Source of the DNA: Roseovarius confluentis
Lineage (GTDB): Bacteria; Pseudomonadota; Alphaproteobacteria; Rhodobacterales; Rhodobacteraceae
Assembly (NCBI RefSeq): GCF_002917925.1
Contig: NZ_PPFE01000012.1
Coordinates: 62,001 to 126,000 of the forward strand
Length of the DNA stretch: 64,000 bases
Direction of reading: 5' to 3'
Shown here: positions 33,975-42,719 of the stretch, piece by piece
Numbering within the stretch: position 1 is the first letter of the stretch
Layout: each line of letters opens with the position of its first letter
Position numbers and translations under genes: made by a program
The notes under the pieces: generated by a model
Databases searched by the model: none
Told to the model about the DNA's origin: nothing
Seen by the model: the letters and a program-made list of their open reading frames with translations, nothing else

Positions 33975-34679
33975 TTGACCGCCGACAAGAAGACCCAGTG
34001 CCTGGAAGACCTGCGGATGCGCATACTGACGCAGGATATCGCGCCGGGCAGCGACCTGGACGAGGCGACGCTGTGCGAGCGGTATGCCATGTCGCGCACG
34101 CCGATGCGGGAGATCCTGCAGCGGCTGGGCGGTGAGGGGTATGTGGACCTGACGCAGAATCGCGGAGCCAAGGTGGCGTCGATGGACCTGCCGGTGCTGC
34201 GGACGTTCTTTCAGACCGCGCCGATGATCTATGCCAACGTGGCGCGGCTGGCCGCGGAGAACCGACGCGAAGGCGAGATTGACGGGTTGAAGGAGATCCA
34301 GGACTCGTTTCGCCGGGCCACCCAAAGCGGCGACGCGGCGAAGGCGGCGTTGCAGAACCACCGCTTTCACCTGGCGATGGGGGAGATGGCGCACAATCCC
34401 TACCTGCTGCCCAGCCTGAAGCGCATGCTGATCGACCATACGCGGCTGAGCCAGACATTCTATCGCCCCGCATCGGCGGACGAGTCGCTGCGGGTGGTGA
34501 AGGCCTGCGACCACCATGACGCGATGATCGTGGCCATCGAGCGGCAGGAGTCGGGCCTGATGGTGGATCTGACGATCGAGCACTGGAACCTGTCGCGCGA
34601 CCGGCTGGAGCGGTTCGTGAGCCCGGATCCGTTGCCGATTGACGTTTTGCCGATGAAGGATCGTGAAGATGCAGTTTGA
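33975..34679 (+). CDS. GntR-family regulator of the amine-catabolic operon
   Basis: A 234-aa regulator: N-terminal winged helix (LDEATLCERYAMSRTPMREI, residues ~30-60) and a C-terminal FCD domain (~85-215) with the metal-ligand pattern NHRFHLAMGEMAHN and later ACDHHDAMI. I place the start at TTG 33975 because AAGGAG lies eight bases before it and because the in-frame ATG 33951 falls inside the 28-bp operator. First gene of the operon. It overlaps the next gene by 11 bases, so it is probably autoregulated with it. Confidence 0.85.
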   Translation: MTADKKTQCLEDLRMRILTQDIAPGSDLDEATLCERYAMSRTPMREILQRLGGEGYVDLTQNRGAKVASMDLPVLRTFFQTAPMIYANVARLAAENRREGEIDGLKEIQDSFRRATQSGDAAKAALQNHRFHLAMGEMAHNPYLLPSLKRMLIDHTRLSQTFYRPASADESLRVVKACDHHDAMIVAIERQESGLMVDLTIEHWNLSRDRLERFVSPDPLPIDVLPMKDREDAV

Positions 34680-35577
34680 GGGGATCTGGACGCCCATCGT
34701 GACGCCCTATCGTGAGGATTTCACGGTGGACGAGGGCGCGTTGGGCGACGTGGTGGAGCAGTTGATCGCGGGTGGTGTGGCCGGGATCATCAGTGCGGGG
34801 ACCACGGGCGAATATTACGCGCAGAGCTTTGAAGAGCGGGCGTGGCTGGCGGCCAAGACGCATGAGCTGATCCGTGGCCGTGTGCCGCTGGTCGTGGGCA
34901 CGGGCGCGTTGCGCACCGAGGACAGCATCGAATTCGCGAAAATGGCGAAGGACGTGGGCGCGGATGCGATCCTCGTGGCGACGCCGCCTTATTCGGTGCC
35001 GACGGGGCGCGAGATTGCGCTGCACGCGCTGGCGATCGACCGGGCGGTGGATATGCCGGTGATGCTGTACAATTACCCGGGCCGGATGGGCGTGAACATG
35101 GACGAGGAGACCTTGGATCGCCTGGGCCGCTCGGCCAATTTCTGCGGCATCAAGGAGAGCAGCGGCGACATCAACCGGCTGCACCTGATCGCGCGGGACT
35201 ATCCGCATCTGGGCCTTCTCTGCGGGATGGATGACCAGGCGCTGGAGTTCTTTGCCTGGGGCGCGAAGGGCTGGGTCTGTGCCGGGTCGAATTTCGCGCC
35301 CGAGGCGCATGTGGCGCTGTACCGGGCCTGCGTGGTGGAGGGGGATTTCACCAAGGGGCGGGCGATCATGAGTGCGATGATGCCGCTGATGCGGGTGTTG
35401 GAGCAGGGCGGCAAGTTCATCCAGTGCATCAAGCATGGCGTGACGATGCGGGGCATTCCGGCGGGGCCGCCGCGCAAGCCGCTGTTGCCGCTGAACAAGG
35501 ATGACAAGCGTAGCCTCGAAGAGGTGATCCGCACGATGAACACGGCCATTGCCGCGATCGAAGGGGGCAAGAAATGA
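34669..35577 (+). CDS. dihydrodipicolinate-synthase-family lyase/aldolase
   Basis: A 302-aa class I aldolase fold. The Schiff-base Lys is K162 (FCGIKESSGDI), the proton-relay Tyr is Y134 (VMLYNYPGRMG), and the pyruvate-binding loop is SAGTTGEYYAQS. This family includes lysine-biosynthetic DapA, but also catabolic lyases and deaminases such as the hydroxyproline-pathway pyrroline carboxylate deaminase. Its place in a catabolic operon favours the latter sort. ATG 34669 has AAGGA upstream; GTG 34663 is a near alternative. Overlaps ALDH by 4 bases. Confidence 0.87.
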   Translation: MQFEGIWTPIVTPYREDFTVDEGALGDVVEQLIAGGVAGIISAGTTGEYYAQSFEERAWLAAKTHELIRGRVPLVVGTGALRTEDSIEFAKMAKDVGADAILVATPPYSVPTGREIALHALAIDRAVDMPVMLYNYPGRMGVNMDEETLDRLGRSANFCGIKESSGDINRLHLIARDYPHLGLLCGMDDQALEFFAWGAKGWVCAGSNFAPEAHVALYRACVVEGDFTKGRAIMSAMMPLMRVLEQGGKFIQCIKHGVTMRGIPAGPPRKPLLPLNKDDKRSLEEVIRTMNTAIAAIEGGKK

Positions 35578-37067
35578 GCGAGCTTCTGACACGGGACGAG
35601 TATGGCGCGATTGCCGCCGAGATCGATCTGCCCAAGGCGCCCTTTGTCGATGGCAAGTTCCGCAAGGGATCGGGGCCGGTGATGGAGACTGTGAACCCCG
35701 CGACGGGGGACGTGCTGGCGAAGATCTCGACCGCGAACACGAAGGACGTGGATTTCGCGGTGGAGAAGGCGCGGCAGGCGTTTGAGCGCGGGGAGTGGGC
35801 GAAGGCGCATCCGAGCGCGCGGAAGGATGTGCTGATCCGGTTTGCCAAATTGATCACGCGGCGGCGGCATGAGTTCGCGGTGATGGAGAGCCTCGATAGT
35901 GGCAAGCCGATCCGCGATTGCGAGGCCGTGGACATTCCCGAGGTCATTCACACGATCAAGTGGCATGCCGAGTTGATCGACAAGATCTATGACCAGGTGG
36001 GGCCGTCGGGCGACGACGCGCTGAGCCTGATCGTGCGGGAGCCGCTGGGCGTGGTGGCCTGCGTGCTGCCGTGGAACTTTCCTCTGCTGATGATGGCGTG
36101 GAAGATCGGGCCGGCGCTGGCCGCCGGAAACTCGGTGATCGTGAAGCCCGCCGAGCAGACCTCGCTGACCGCGTTGCGGCTGGCGGAAGTGGCGCATATG
36201 GCGGGCGTGCCGCGCGGCGTGTTGCAGGTGCTGCCGGGGGATGGGCCGAGCGTGGGCGAGCCGCTGGGCCTGCATATGGGCGTGGACATGGTGAGCTTTA
36301 CCGGCTCGACCGAGACCGGCAAGCGGTTCCTGCGCTATGCGGCGGACAGCAACATGAAGAAGGTCACGCTGGAATGCGGGGGCAAGAACCCCGCTGTTGT
36401 CCTGGAGGATGCCGAGAACCTCGATCACGTGGCCGAGCACGTGGTGAACGCGGCGTTCTGGAACATGGGTGAGAACTGTTCGGCGGCCAGCCGGGTGATC
36501 GTGCACAAGGCCGTCAAGGCACCGCTGATGGAGCGGATCGTGGCGCGGATGCGCGACTGGAAGACCGGCGATCCGTTGGACCCGGCGAACCATCTGGGCG
36601 CGCTGGTGGATGCCGAGCATTGCAAGAAGGTGGCCGGCTATCTCAAAGGCAAGGCGGTGGCCGGGGGCGGCAAGCCAAAGGGCAATTTCATCGAGCCGAC
36701 GGTGTACGAGGTGAAGAAGGACGACAAGCGGGCAAAGGAGGAGATCTTTGGCCCGGTCCTGTCGGTGATCGAGGTGGCGAGCGAGGCCGAGGCGATCGAA
36801 TTGGCCAATGACACGGCGTATGGGCTGGCGGCGTCCGTCTTTACCGGGAACGTGCGCCGCGCGATCCGGGCGGCGCGGGAGATCCGGGCGGGGACGGTGA
36901 CGGTGAACTGCTACGGCGAGGGGGACATCGCCACGCCCTTTGGTGGGTACAAGCAGTCAGGCTTTGGCGGGCGGGACAATGGCGTGCATGCGCATGACCA
37001 GTTCACCGAGGTGAAAACGATCTGGGTCGATCTGAGCGATCCCAAGGATGGGGACAACGTCGGGTAG
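35574..37067 (+). CDS. NAD(P)-dependent aldehyde dehydrogenase, PuuC/betaine-aldehyde type
   Basis: A 497-aa aldehyde dehydrogenase, oxidising an aldehyde to the acid. The cofactor region is VACVLPWNFPLLMMAWKIGP, then SFTGSTETGKRFL. The general-base Glu is in VTLECGGKNPAVV and the nucleophile Cys in NMGENCSAASRV. The C-terminal FGGRDNGVHAHDQFTEVKTI matches the amino-aldehyde subgroup that includes gamma-glutamyl-gamma-aminobutyraldehyde dehydrogenase (PuuC). Coupled to the lyase by ATGA. Its stop codon is the TAG at the start of palindromic repeat F. Confidence 0.9.
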   Translation: MSELLTRDEYGAIAAEIDLPKAPFVDGKFRKGSGPVMETVNPATGDVLAKISTANTKDVDFAVEKARQAFERGEWAKAHPSARKDVLIRFAKLITRRRHEFAVMESLDSGKPIRDCEAVDIPEVIHTIKWHAELIDKIYDQVGPSGDDALSLIVREPLGVVACVLPWNFPLLMMAWKIGPALAAGNSVIVKPAEQTSLTALRLAEVAHMAGVPRGVLQVLPGDGPSVGEPLGLHMGVDMVSFTGSTETGKRFLRYAADSNMKKVTLECGGKNPAVVLEDAENLDHVAEHVVNAAFWNMGENCSAASRVIVHKAVKAPLMERIVARMRDWKTGDPLDPANHLGALVDAEHCKKVAGYLKGKAVAGGGKPKGNFIEPTVYEVKKDDKRAKEEIFGPVLSVIEVASEAEAIELANDTAYGLAASVFTGNVRRAIRAAREIRAGTVTVNCYGEGDIATPFGGYKQSGFGGRDNGVHAHDQFTEVKTIWVDLSDPKDGDNVG

Positions 37068-37121
37068 GGTGGGTGTGAACCCACCAGCGCAGCAACGGTG
37101 GGTTGGCACCCACCCTACGAG
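37064..37121. repeat. GGGTGGGT palindromic repeat, copy F (two hairpins)
   Basis: GTAGGGTGGGTGTGAACCCA then CC, then GGTGGGTTGGCACCCACC and CTACGA. The first arm supplies the TAG stop of the aldehyde dehydrogenase gene, and the second ends 11 bases before the next start. Confidence 0.7.
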
Positions 37122-37131
37122 GAATAACGCG

Positions 37132-38688
37132 ATGGATGAGGTTATGGAAAAGAAGTCCGCAAGGCGGGGGCGCGGGGCACGCACGGCGCAGCGCGCGGTG
37201 CGGGACGTGAAGATGTTGCCCAGCCTGAAGCGGGGGCTGCCGCTGACCGAGCCGATGAGTGCGGAAGAGATCGAGCGGATTGACGCTGCGAGCATGGATA
37301 TCCTTGAGACTGTCGGCGTGGTGTTCCGCGACGAGATCGCGATTGCCGACTGGAAGCGGGTCGGCGCGGAGGTGCGCGACGGCGACCGGGTGCATCTGGA
37401 CCGGGGGCTGGTGCGGGAGTTGATCAAGTCGATCCCCGAGACGTTCACTTATCACGCGCGGAACCCGGCGCATAACCTGCCCTTCGGCAAGGATCATGCG
37501 ATTTTCGTGCCGATGACGGGCGCGCCGTTCCTGCGGGATCTGGACGATGTGCGGCGGAACCCGACGCTGGACGACCTGGCGAACTTCCACAAGCTGGCGC
37601 AGATGTCGCCCGCGCTGCATTCCAGCGCGCATCATATCGTGGAGCCTTATGACCACCCGATCAGCCAGCGGCATTTGCGGATCACCTATTCGTCGATGAA
37701 GCATTCGGACAAGACGTTCATGGGGATGACGACCAGCCCCAAGAACGCCGAGGACGTGATTGAGATGTGTGCGATCCTCTTCGGAGAAGACTTCCTTGAG
37801 GATCATCCGGTGGCGACGGGGAACTGCAACGGCAACAGCCCGCTTGTGTGGGACGAGACGATGCTGGGCGCGATGCGGGCGTTCTGCAAGCGTAACCAGC
37901 CGGTGCTGTGCAGCCCGTTCGTGCTGGGCGGGGCCAATACGCCGGCGTCCGTGGCACCGGCGGTGGCGCAGTTGAATGCCGAGGCGCTGAGCGCGCTGGC
38001 CTATACACAGGTCATTCGCAAGGGGGCGCCGGCGATCTATGGGCATTACCTGTCGACGGTCAGCATGAAGTCGGGCGCGCCGATGGCGGGGACGCCGGAA
38101 ATTTCCCTGATGAACATGATGATCGGGCAGATGGCGCGGTTTTATGGCGTGCCGTGGCGGTCCTCGACCAACTTGGGTGGGGCCAAGACGCTGGACGCGC
38201 AGGCGGGGTACGAGAGTGCCACGACCCTGATGGCGTTGCAGATGGCGGGGACGAATTACATGTGGCACGCGGCAGGTTGGAACGAGGCCGGGATGCATTG
38301 TTCGATGGCGAAGTTCGTGATCGACGCCGAGCAATGCGCGATGGCCTACCGGATGGCCGAGGGCATCCGCTGGGACGATTTCGACGAGGCTGTGGCAGCC
38401 GTGGGCGATATCGGGCCGGGGGGGCATTACCTGGGCCACCCCCATACGTTGGCGAATTTTCAGCGGGCGTTCTTCATGCCGGATCTGTTCGACAACAACT
38501 CGATCGAGCAATGGCAGGCCGAGGGTGCGGTCGAGGCGAATGCAAGGGCGCAGGCCTATGCGCGCAAGATGCTGAACGAGTACGAAGAACCGAAGCTGGA
38601 CGAGGGTGTGAACGAGGCGCTGCTGGCGTATATTGCGAAGCGGGAGGCCGAGATCCCGGCGGCGGATGCGCTGAACCAGGAGTATTGA
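37132..38688 (+). CDS. MttB-family (trimethylamine methyltransferase-like) protein without pyrrolysine
   Basis: A 518-aa TIM-barrel protein of the MttB superfamily. Non-pyrrolysine members demethylate quaternary amines such as glycine betaine, passing the methyl to a corrinoid protein. Landmarks: DAASMDILETVGVVFRDE, GNCNGNSPLVWDETMLGAMR, SPFVLGGANTPASVAPAVAQ, HYLGHPHTLANFQRAFFMPD. No internal TAG codon, so no pyrrolysine. No corrinoid-protein gene is in the operon. ATG 37132 has GAGGA eight bases upstream. Likely a methylated-amine or betaine demethylase. Substrate unproven. Confidence 0.85.
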   Translation: MDEVMEKKSARRGRGARTAQRAVRDVKMLPSLKRGLPLTEPMSAEEIERIDAASMDILETVGVVFRDEIAIADWKRVGAEVRDGDRVHLDRGLVRELIKSIPETFTYHARNPAHNLPFGKDHAIFVPMTGAPFLRDLDDVRRNPTLDDLANFHKLAQMSPALHSSAHHIVEPYDHPISQRHLRITYSSMKHSDKTFMGMTTSPKNAEDVIEMCAILFGEDFLEDHPVATGNCNGNSPLVWDETMLGAMRAFCKRNQPVLCSPFVLGGANTPASVAPAVAQLNAEALSALAYTQVIRKGAPAIYGHYLSTVSMKSGAPMAGTPEISLMNMMIGQMARFYGVPWRSSTNLGGAKTLDAQAGYESATTLMALQMAGTNYMWHAAGWNEAGMHCSMAKFVIDAEQCAMAYRMAEGIRWDDFDEAVAAVGDIGPGGHYLGHPHTLANFQRAFFMPDLFDNNSIEQWQAEGAVEANARAQAYARKMLNEYEEPKLDEGVNEALLAYIAKREAEIPAADALNQEY

Positions 38689-38718
38689 GAACGCGCCGCG
38701 GCGCGGGGAGTGACGCAC

Positions 38719-39903
38719 ATGGGCAACCTGCCGTATCTGGACCTGAAAGACCCGGAGTTTTCGACCCGGGGGGCGGAGGTCGTCGCGGCGCGCAAGGCCC
38801 ATTGGTGCGCCGAGACGCCCTTTGGCCTGGCGGTGCTGCGGTATCGGCAGGTGGGCAAGATCCTGCGCGACCGGCGGTTTCGACAGGGCAGCCATAACTG
38901 GCCGGATACGGTCGGGATCGAAGGGCGCTTCGCGGATTTCTGGCGGGATTCGGTGATCGGGCGCGAAGGCGACGCGCATCAGAAGCTGCGGGCACTTGCG
39001 GTGCCGGCGCTGAGCGAGGACTACGTGCTGTCGCTGGTCCCGGCCTTTGATGAGATTGCGCGGGACCTTTGTGCTGACCTGCGCGGCAAATCTTCCTGCG
39101 AGTTTCAATCGGCGTTTTGCGAACCCTTCGCGGGGCAGGCGATCACGACCCTGCTGGGGATGGAGCGCGAGGCGTGGCCGCTGGTGGCGCATAATGCCGC
39201 GGATCTGGGGCTGGCGATGGGGATCGAGGCGCCGAAATACCAGGAGCGGTTCAACGCGGCCTGCGAGACGCTGTTTCAACTGGCCGATCAACTGGTGGTC
39301 AAGGTGCGGCGCGGCGAGGATAGCGAGAGTTACGTTGCGCGCATGGTGGCGGAGTTCGACCGCAACGGGGACTGCACGCATGAGGAATTGCTGAATACCA
39401 TCGTGATTTCGATCTTCGGGGGTGTGGATACGACGCGGGCGTTGCTGGGGCTTGGCCTGTCGCTGTTCATCGAGAACCCCGGGCAGTGGCAGATGCTGTG
39501 CGAGGACGAGAGCCTGATCCCGAACGCGGTGGAAGAGTTCATCCGCGCGCGGCCGACGACCACCTGGTCCACGCGCGAGGCGGTCGAGGACGTCGAGATG
39601 GACGGGATGATGATCCCCAAGGGCACGGTGCTGAACCTGCTGGTCCATGCGTCGGCGCGGGATCCGGAGATTTGCGAGGACCCGGGCTTTGACATCACGG
39701 TCAAGCGCAAGCGGCATTTCGGGTTCGGCGGCGGGGCGCATCACTGCATCGGGCATTTCGTGGCGCGGACGGACACGGGATGCGCACTGGATGCGTTGCG
39801 GCAGACTTTTCGGACGGTGGACTATGACGGCGCGCCGGAATGGCTTCCGGATAGCGGCAATACCGGAGCGTTGAGGTTGCCCGTTCGTTACGAGGTCGCG
39901 TGA
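38719..39903 (+). CDS. cytochrome P450
   Basis: A 394-aa soluble bacterial P450 monooxygenase. Heme-binding loop FGFGGGAHHCIGHFVAR with axial Cys C343. The I-helix oxygen motif is ISIFGGVDTTRALLG, and the K-helix ExxR is in VEEFIRARPTT. It probably hydroxylates or N-demethylates a small molecule. No ferredoxin or reductase gene is in the operon, so partners are encoded elsewhere. ATG 38719 has GGGGAG eight bases upstream; GTG 38710 is less well placed. Overlaps the next gene by one base (TGATG). Confidence 0.93.
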   Translation: MGNLPYLDLKDPEFSTRGAEVVAARKAHWCAETPFGLAVLRYRQVGKILRDRRFRQGSHNWPDTVGIEGRFADFWRDSVIGREGDAHQKLRALAVPALSEDYVLSLVPAFDEIARDLCADLRGKSSCEFQSAFCEPFAGQAITTLLGMEREAWPLVAHNAADLGLAMGIEAPKYQERFNAACETLFQLADQLVVKVRRGEDSESYVARMVAEFDRNGDCTHEELLNTIVISIFGGVDTTRALLGLGLSLFIENPGQWQMLCEDESLIPNAVEEFIRARPTTTWSTREAVEDVEMDGMMIPKGTVLNLLVHASARDPEICEDPGFDITVKRKRHFGFGGGAHHCIGHFVARTDTGCALDALRQTFRTVDYDGAPEWLPDSGNTGALRLPVRYEVA

Positions 39904-40634
39904 TGCGATTCGACGGCAAGGTCGCGCTGGTCACGGGGGCCGCAGGCGGCATCGGGGCTGCGCTGGTGCGGGCGCTCCGGGCGGAGGGCGCACGACTTGC
40001 GGTGAGTGACCGCGACAGTTCTGCCGTCGAGGCGGAGGCGCATCTGGATGGCGACCTTTTGGATGGTGCCTTCTGCGATGCATTGCCCGGGCGGGTCGAG
40101 AATGCCTTGGGCGGTCTGGACTTGGTGTTCAACAATGCCGGCGTCATCACGCGCGGCGATATCACCACGACGCGCGATGACGACTGGCGCCTGACCATTG
40201 GGGTGAACGTGGAGGCGCCGTTTCGGATTTGCCGGGCGGCGATCCCGATCCTGGCCGCGCGGGGCGGCGGGGCGATCGTGAACACGTCTTCCTGTTGGGG
40301 TTTGCGGCCGGGACCGAACCATCCGGTCTACGTGACGAGCAAGGCGGCGATTGCCAGCCTGACGCAATGCCTGGGCCGGGATCATGCGCATCAGGGAATA
40401 CGCGTGAACGCGGTCTGCCCCAACGAGGTGGACACACCGATGCTGCGCACGGGCTTTGCGGCACGCGGGCTGGACCCGGAGCAGGCGATCAAAGACCTGA
40501 ACGCGAGCGTGCCTGTGGGGCATATCGCAAGCCCGGAAGAGATCGTGGACGTGATGCTGTTCCTGGCGTCGGACGCGGCGCGGTACATGTGCGGGGCGCT
40601 GGTCGAAGTGAATGGTGGAAAAGCCGTGATATGA
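39903..40634 (+). CDS. short-chain dehydrogenase/reductase (first of two)
   Basis: A 243-aa classical SDR. The NAD(P) motif is VALVTGAAGGIGAAL and the NNAG motif LVFNNAGVIT. The catalytic Ser is in AIVNTSSCWG, with Tyr and Lys in VYVTSKAAIAS. C-terminal DTPML and VNGGKA motifs are normal. Acidic residues after the second strand (VSDRDSS) suggest NAD(H). It oxidises an alcohol or reduces a ketone in the pathway. ATG 39903 overlaps the P450 stop, and its own stop overlaps the second SDR by 4 bases. Confidence 0.92.
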   Translation: MRFDGKVALVTGAAGGIGAALVRALRAEGARLAVSDRDSSAVEAEAHLDGDLLDGAFCDALPGRVENALGGLDLVFNNAGVITRGDITTTRDDDWRLTIGVNVEAPFRICRAAIPILAARGGGAIVNTSSCWGLRPGPNHPVYVTSKAAIASLTQCLGRDHAHQGIRVNAVCPNEVDTPMLRTGFAARGLDPEQAIKDLNASVPVGHIASPEEIVDVMLFLASDAARYMCGALVEVNGGKAVI

Positions 40635-41362
40635 GCAGGTTCGAAGGCAAGGTCGCGCTGGTAACCGGCGGGTCGAGCGGCATGGGCGCGGCCACTGCGG
40701 CGATCCTGGCCGAGGGCGGCGCGCGGGTGTTCTGTGCGCAGCGCGGCGGGTCGGCGCACGAGGATATCGCGGCGGATTTCAGCGATGACTCCGTGCCCGA
40801 GCGGGTGATGGCGGCGGTTGCCCAGAAGGCAGGTACGCTCGACATCCTGGTGAACAATGCCGGGATGATGCGCGAGGGCACGGTCGAGGAAACGTCGAAG
40901 GCGGACTGGGATATCCAGTTGCATATGAACCTGACGGTGCCGTTTCTGCTGATCCGTCACGGAATGGCGATGCTGCGCGAGGGCGGTGGCGCGATCGTCA
41001 ATCTCGGCTCGGTCGAGGGGCTTGGAGCGAACCCGCGGCACCCGGCCTATTGTGCATCGAAGGCGGGTTTGCACGGGTTGACACGGTCCGTGGCGGTGGA
41101 CCACGGCAAGGATGGCGTGCGCTGCAACGCGGTGGCGCCGGGGTGGATCGACACGCCGCTGAACGAGGGTTTCATCGACAGCATGCCGGACCCGGCGGCG
41201 TTTCGCGCCGGGATCGCGGGGATACACCCGGTGCGGCGGACGGGCAAACCCGAGGAAGTGTCGCAATTGATCTGCTGGCTGGCAAGCGACGAGGCGAGTT
41301 TCGTGACGGGACAGGTCTGGACCATTGACGGCGGCCGGATGGCCCAGTTGAGCCTGCCATGA
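40631..41362 (+). CDS. short-chain dehydrogenase/reductase (second of two)
   Basis: A 243-aa classical SDR distinct from its neighbour. Cofactor motif VALVTGGSSGMGAATA, then DILVNNAGMMREG. The catalytic Ser lies in IVNLGSVEGLG, with Tyr and Lys in AYCASKAGLHGL. C-terminal WIDTPLN and TIDGGRM. A Gln-Arg pair after the second strand (CAQRGGS) hints at NADP(H), the opposite of the first SDR; this is only a hint. Coupled on both sides by ATGA overlaps. Confidence 0.92.
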   Translation: MSRFEGKVALVTGGSSGMGAATAAILAEGGARVFCAQRGGSAHEDIAADFSDDSVPERVMAAVAQKAGTLDILVNNAGMMREGTVEETSKADWDIQLHMNLTVPFLLIRHGMAMLREGGGAIVNLGSVEGLGANPRHPAYCASKAGLHGLTRSVAVDHGKDGVRCNAVAPGWIDTPLNEGFIDSMPDPAAFRAGIAGIHPVRRTGKPEEVSQLICWLASDEASFVTGQVWTIDGGRMAQLSLP

Positions 41363-42687
41363 AGGTGCGCCAGTTGCCCTGTGATCCGGGTGTGACCGGG
41401 TGGAACGCGATCCTGCCCGAAGCGGAGCCGGCGAAGCCGCTGGAAGGGGCGATGACGGCGGATTGGCTGGTGATCGGCGGCGGGTTCGCGGGGCTGGCGG
41501 CCGTGCGGCGGTTGAGCCAGCTGCACCCCGAGGCGAAGATCGTCCTTTTGGAAGCCAAGCGGATCGGGGAGGGGCCTGCGGGGCGGAACTCGGGCTTCAT
41601 GATCGATTTGCCGCATGACCTGTCATCGAAGGATTATGGCGGGGCGCTGGAGAAGGACGTCAGGCAGACGCGGATGAACCGGACGGCCATCGGTTTCGCC
41701 GGAGAGATGGCGGAGGCCTTCGGGTTGGGCGCGGAGGCATGGCAGCAGACGGGAAAGACCAACGCGGCGGCGAGCGGGAAAGGGCATCGGCACAATCTTG
41801 ATTATGCCGCGCATCTTGAAGCGATGGGCGAGGCGCATGAATTGCTGGATGCTGGTGCCATGCACGACATGACCGGATCGGAGTATTATCGCAGCGGGCT
41901 CTATACGCCCGGCACGGCGATGATCCAGCCGGCGCTGTTCGTGCGCGGCGTGGCGCGGGGCCTGGTCAGCAACCGGGTGCGCATTTGCGAGGGGTCGCCG
42001 GTGACCGAATTGCGGCGCGACGGCGATTGGGTGGCCGTGACTCCGAAGGGCCGGGTGACGGCGCCGAAGGTGATCCTGGCGGTGAATGGTCATGCCGAGA
42101 GTTTCGGGCAGTTCAAGGGACGCCTGTTGCACCTGTTCCTGTATGCCTCGATGACGCGGCCGCTGACCAACGGCGAGAATGCCCGGCTTGGCGCGGAACG
42201 CTGGGGACTGACCCCGGCGGACCCGATGGGCAGCACGGTGCGCAAGATCAGCGGCACGGGCGGCACGCGGATCATCATGCGCAACCGTGTGACTTATGAT
42301 CCGTCACTGAAGGTCTCCCAAGGGCGCGTGGCACGGATGAGCCGGTCGCATGACAGGGCCCTCGCGGCACGGTTTCCCCAGCTTGCGGGTGTCGAGATGG
42401 AGTATCGCTGGGGTGGGCGGCTGTGCCTGAGCTGGAACGGCGCGCCGGCGCTGGGTGAGGTGGAGGAGGGGCTGTTCTCGGCCTGTTGCCAGAACGGGCT
42501 TGGCACGGCGCGGGGCACGCTCCATGGGATGGCGATGGCGGAGCTGGCCTCGGGCGTCGAGAGCGATATCGTGGAGCATGTCATGGCGCAGGGGGAGCCG
42601 TCGCGCCTACCGCCGTTGCCGTTCACCTATGTCGGGGCAAATGCCACGATGAAGTGGGGGGAATGGAAGGCGGGGGCGGAGCTGTAG
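41359..42687 (+). CDS. FAD-dependent amine/amino-acid oxidoreductase (DAO family), last gene of operon
   Basis: A 442-aa flavoprotein of the D-amino-acid-oxidase family. FAD motif DWLVIGGGFAGLAAVRRLSQ near residue 35, then RIGEGPAGRNSGFMIDLPHD, and a C-terminal flavin contact FSACCQNGLGTARGTLHGMA. It resembles PuuB-type and sarcosine/dimethylglycine-type oxidases, which oxidise secondary amines and release aldehydes or formaldehyde. The start overlaps the SDR stop by 4 bases. It may complete N-demethylation after the MttB or P450 step. Cytoplasmic. Confidence 0.88.
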   Translation: MKVRQLPCDPGVTGWNAILPEAEPAKPLEGAMTADWLVIGGGFAGLAAVRRLSQLHPEAKIVLLEAKRIGEGPAGRNSGFMIDLPHDLSSKDYGGALEKDVRQTRMNRTAIGFAGEMAEAFGLGAEAWQQTGKTNAAASGKGHRHNLDYAAHLEAMGEAHELLDAGAMHDMTGSEYYRSGLYTPGTAMIQPALFVRGVARGLVSNRVRICEGSPVTELRRDGDWVAVTPKGRVTAPKVILAVNGHAESFGQFKGRLLHLFLYASMTRPLTNGENARLGAERWGLTPADPMGSTVRKISGTGGTRIIMRNRVTYDPSLKVSQGRVARMSRSHDRALAARFPQLAGVEMEYRWGGRLCLSWNGAPALGEVEEGLFSACCQNGLGTARGTLHGMAMAELASGVESDIVEHVMAQGEPSRLPPLPFTYVGANATMKWGEWKAGAEL

Positions 42688-42717
42688 CCCAAGATTATTC
42701 GTGCGAATAATCTTGGG
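42688..42717. terminator. perfect 14-bp hairpin after the catabolic operon
   Basis: CCCAAGATTATTCG, two-base loop TG, CGAATAATCTTGGG. It starts at the first base after the stop codon. AT-rich in a GC-rich region. Probably the operon terminator, shared with the convergent cueR. Confidence 0.6.
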
Positions 42718-42719
42718 TG

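Noticed and set aside
37048-37131. N-terminal extension of the MttB-type protein from 37048
   Set aside because: The extension is translated palindromic repeat. ATG 37132 has a proper ribosome site.
37132-38688. Pyrrolysine (TAG) containing trimethylamine methyltransferase
   Set aside because: No in-frame TAG occurs within the gene, so it is a non-pyrrolysine MttB homologue.
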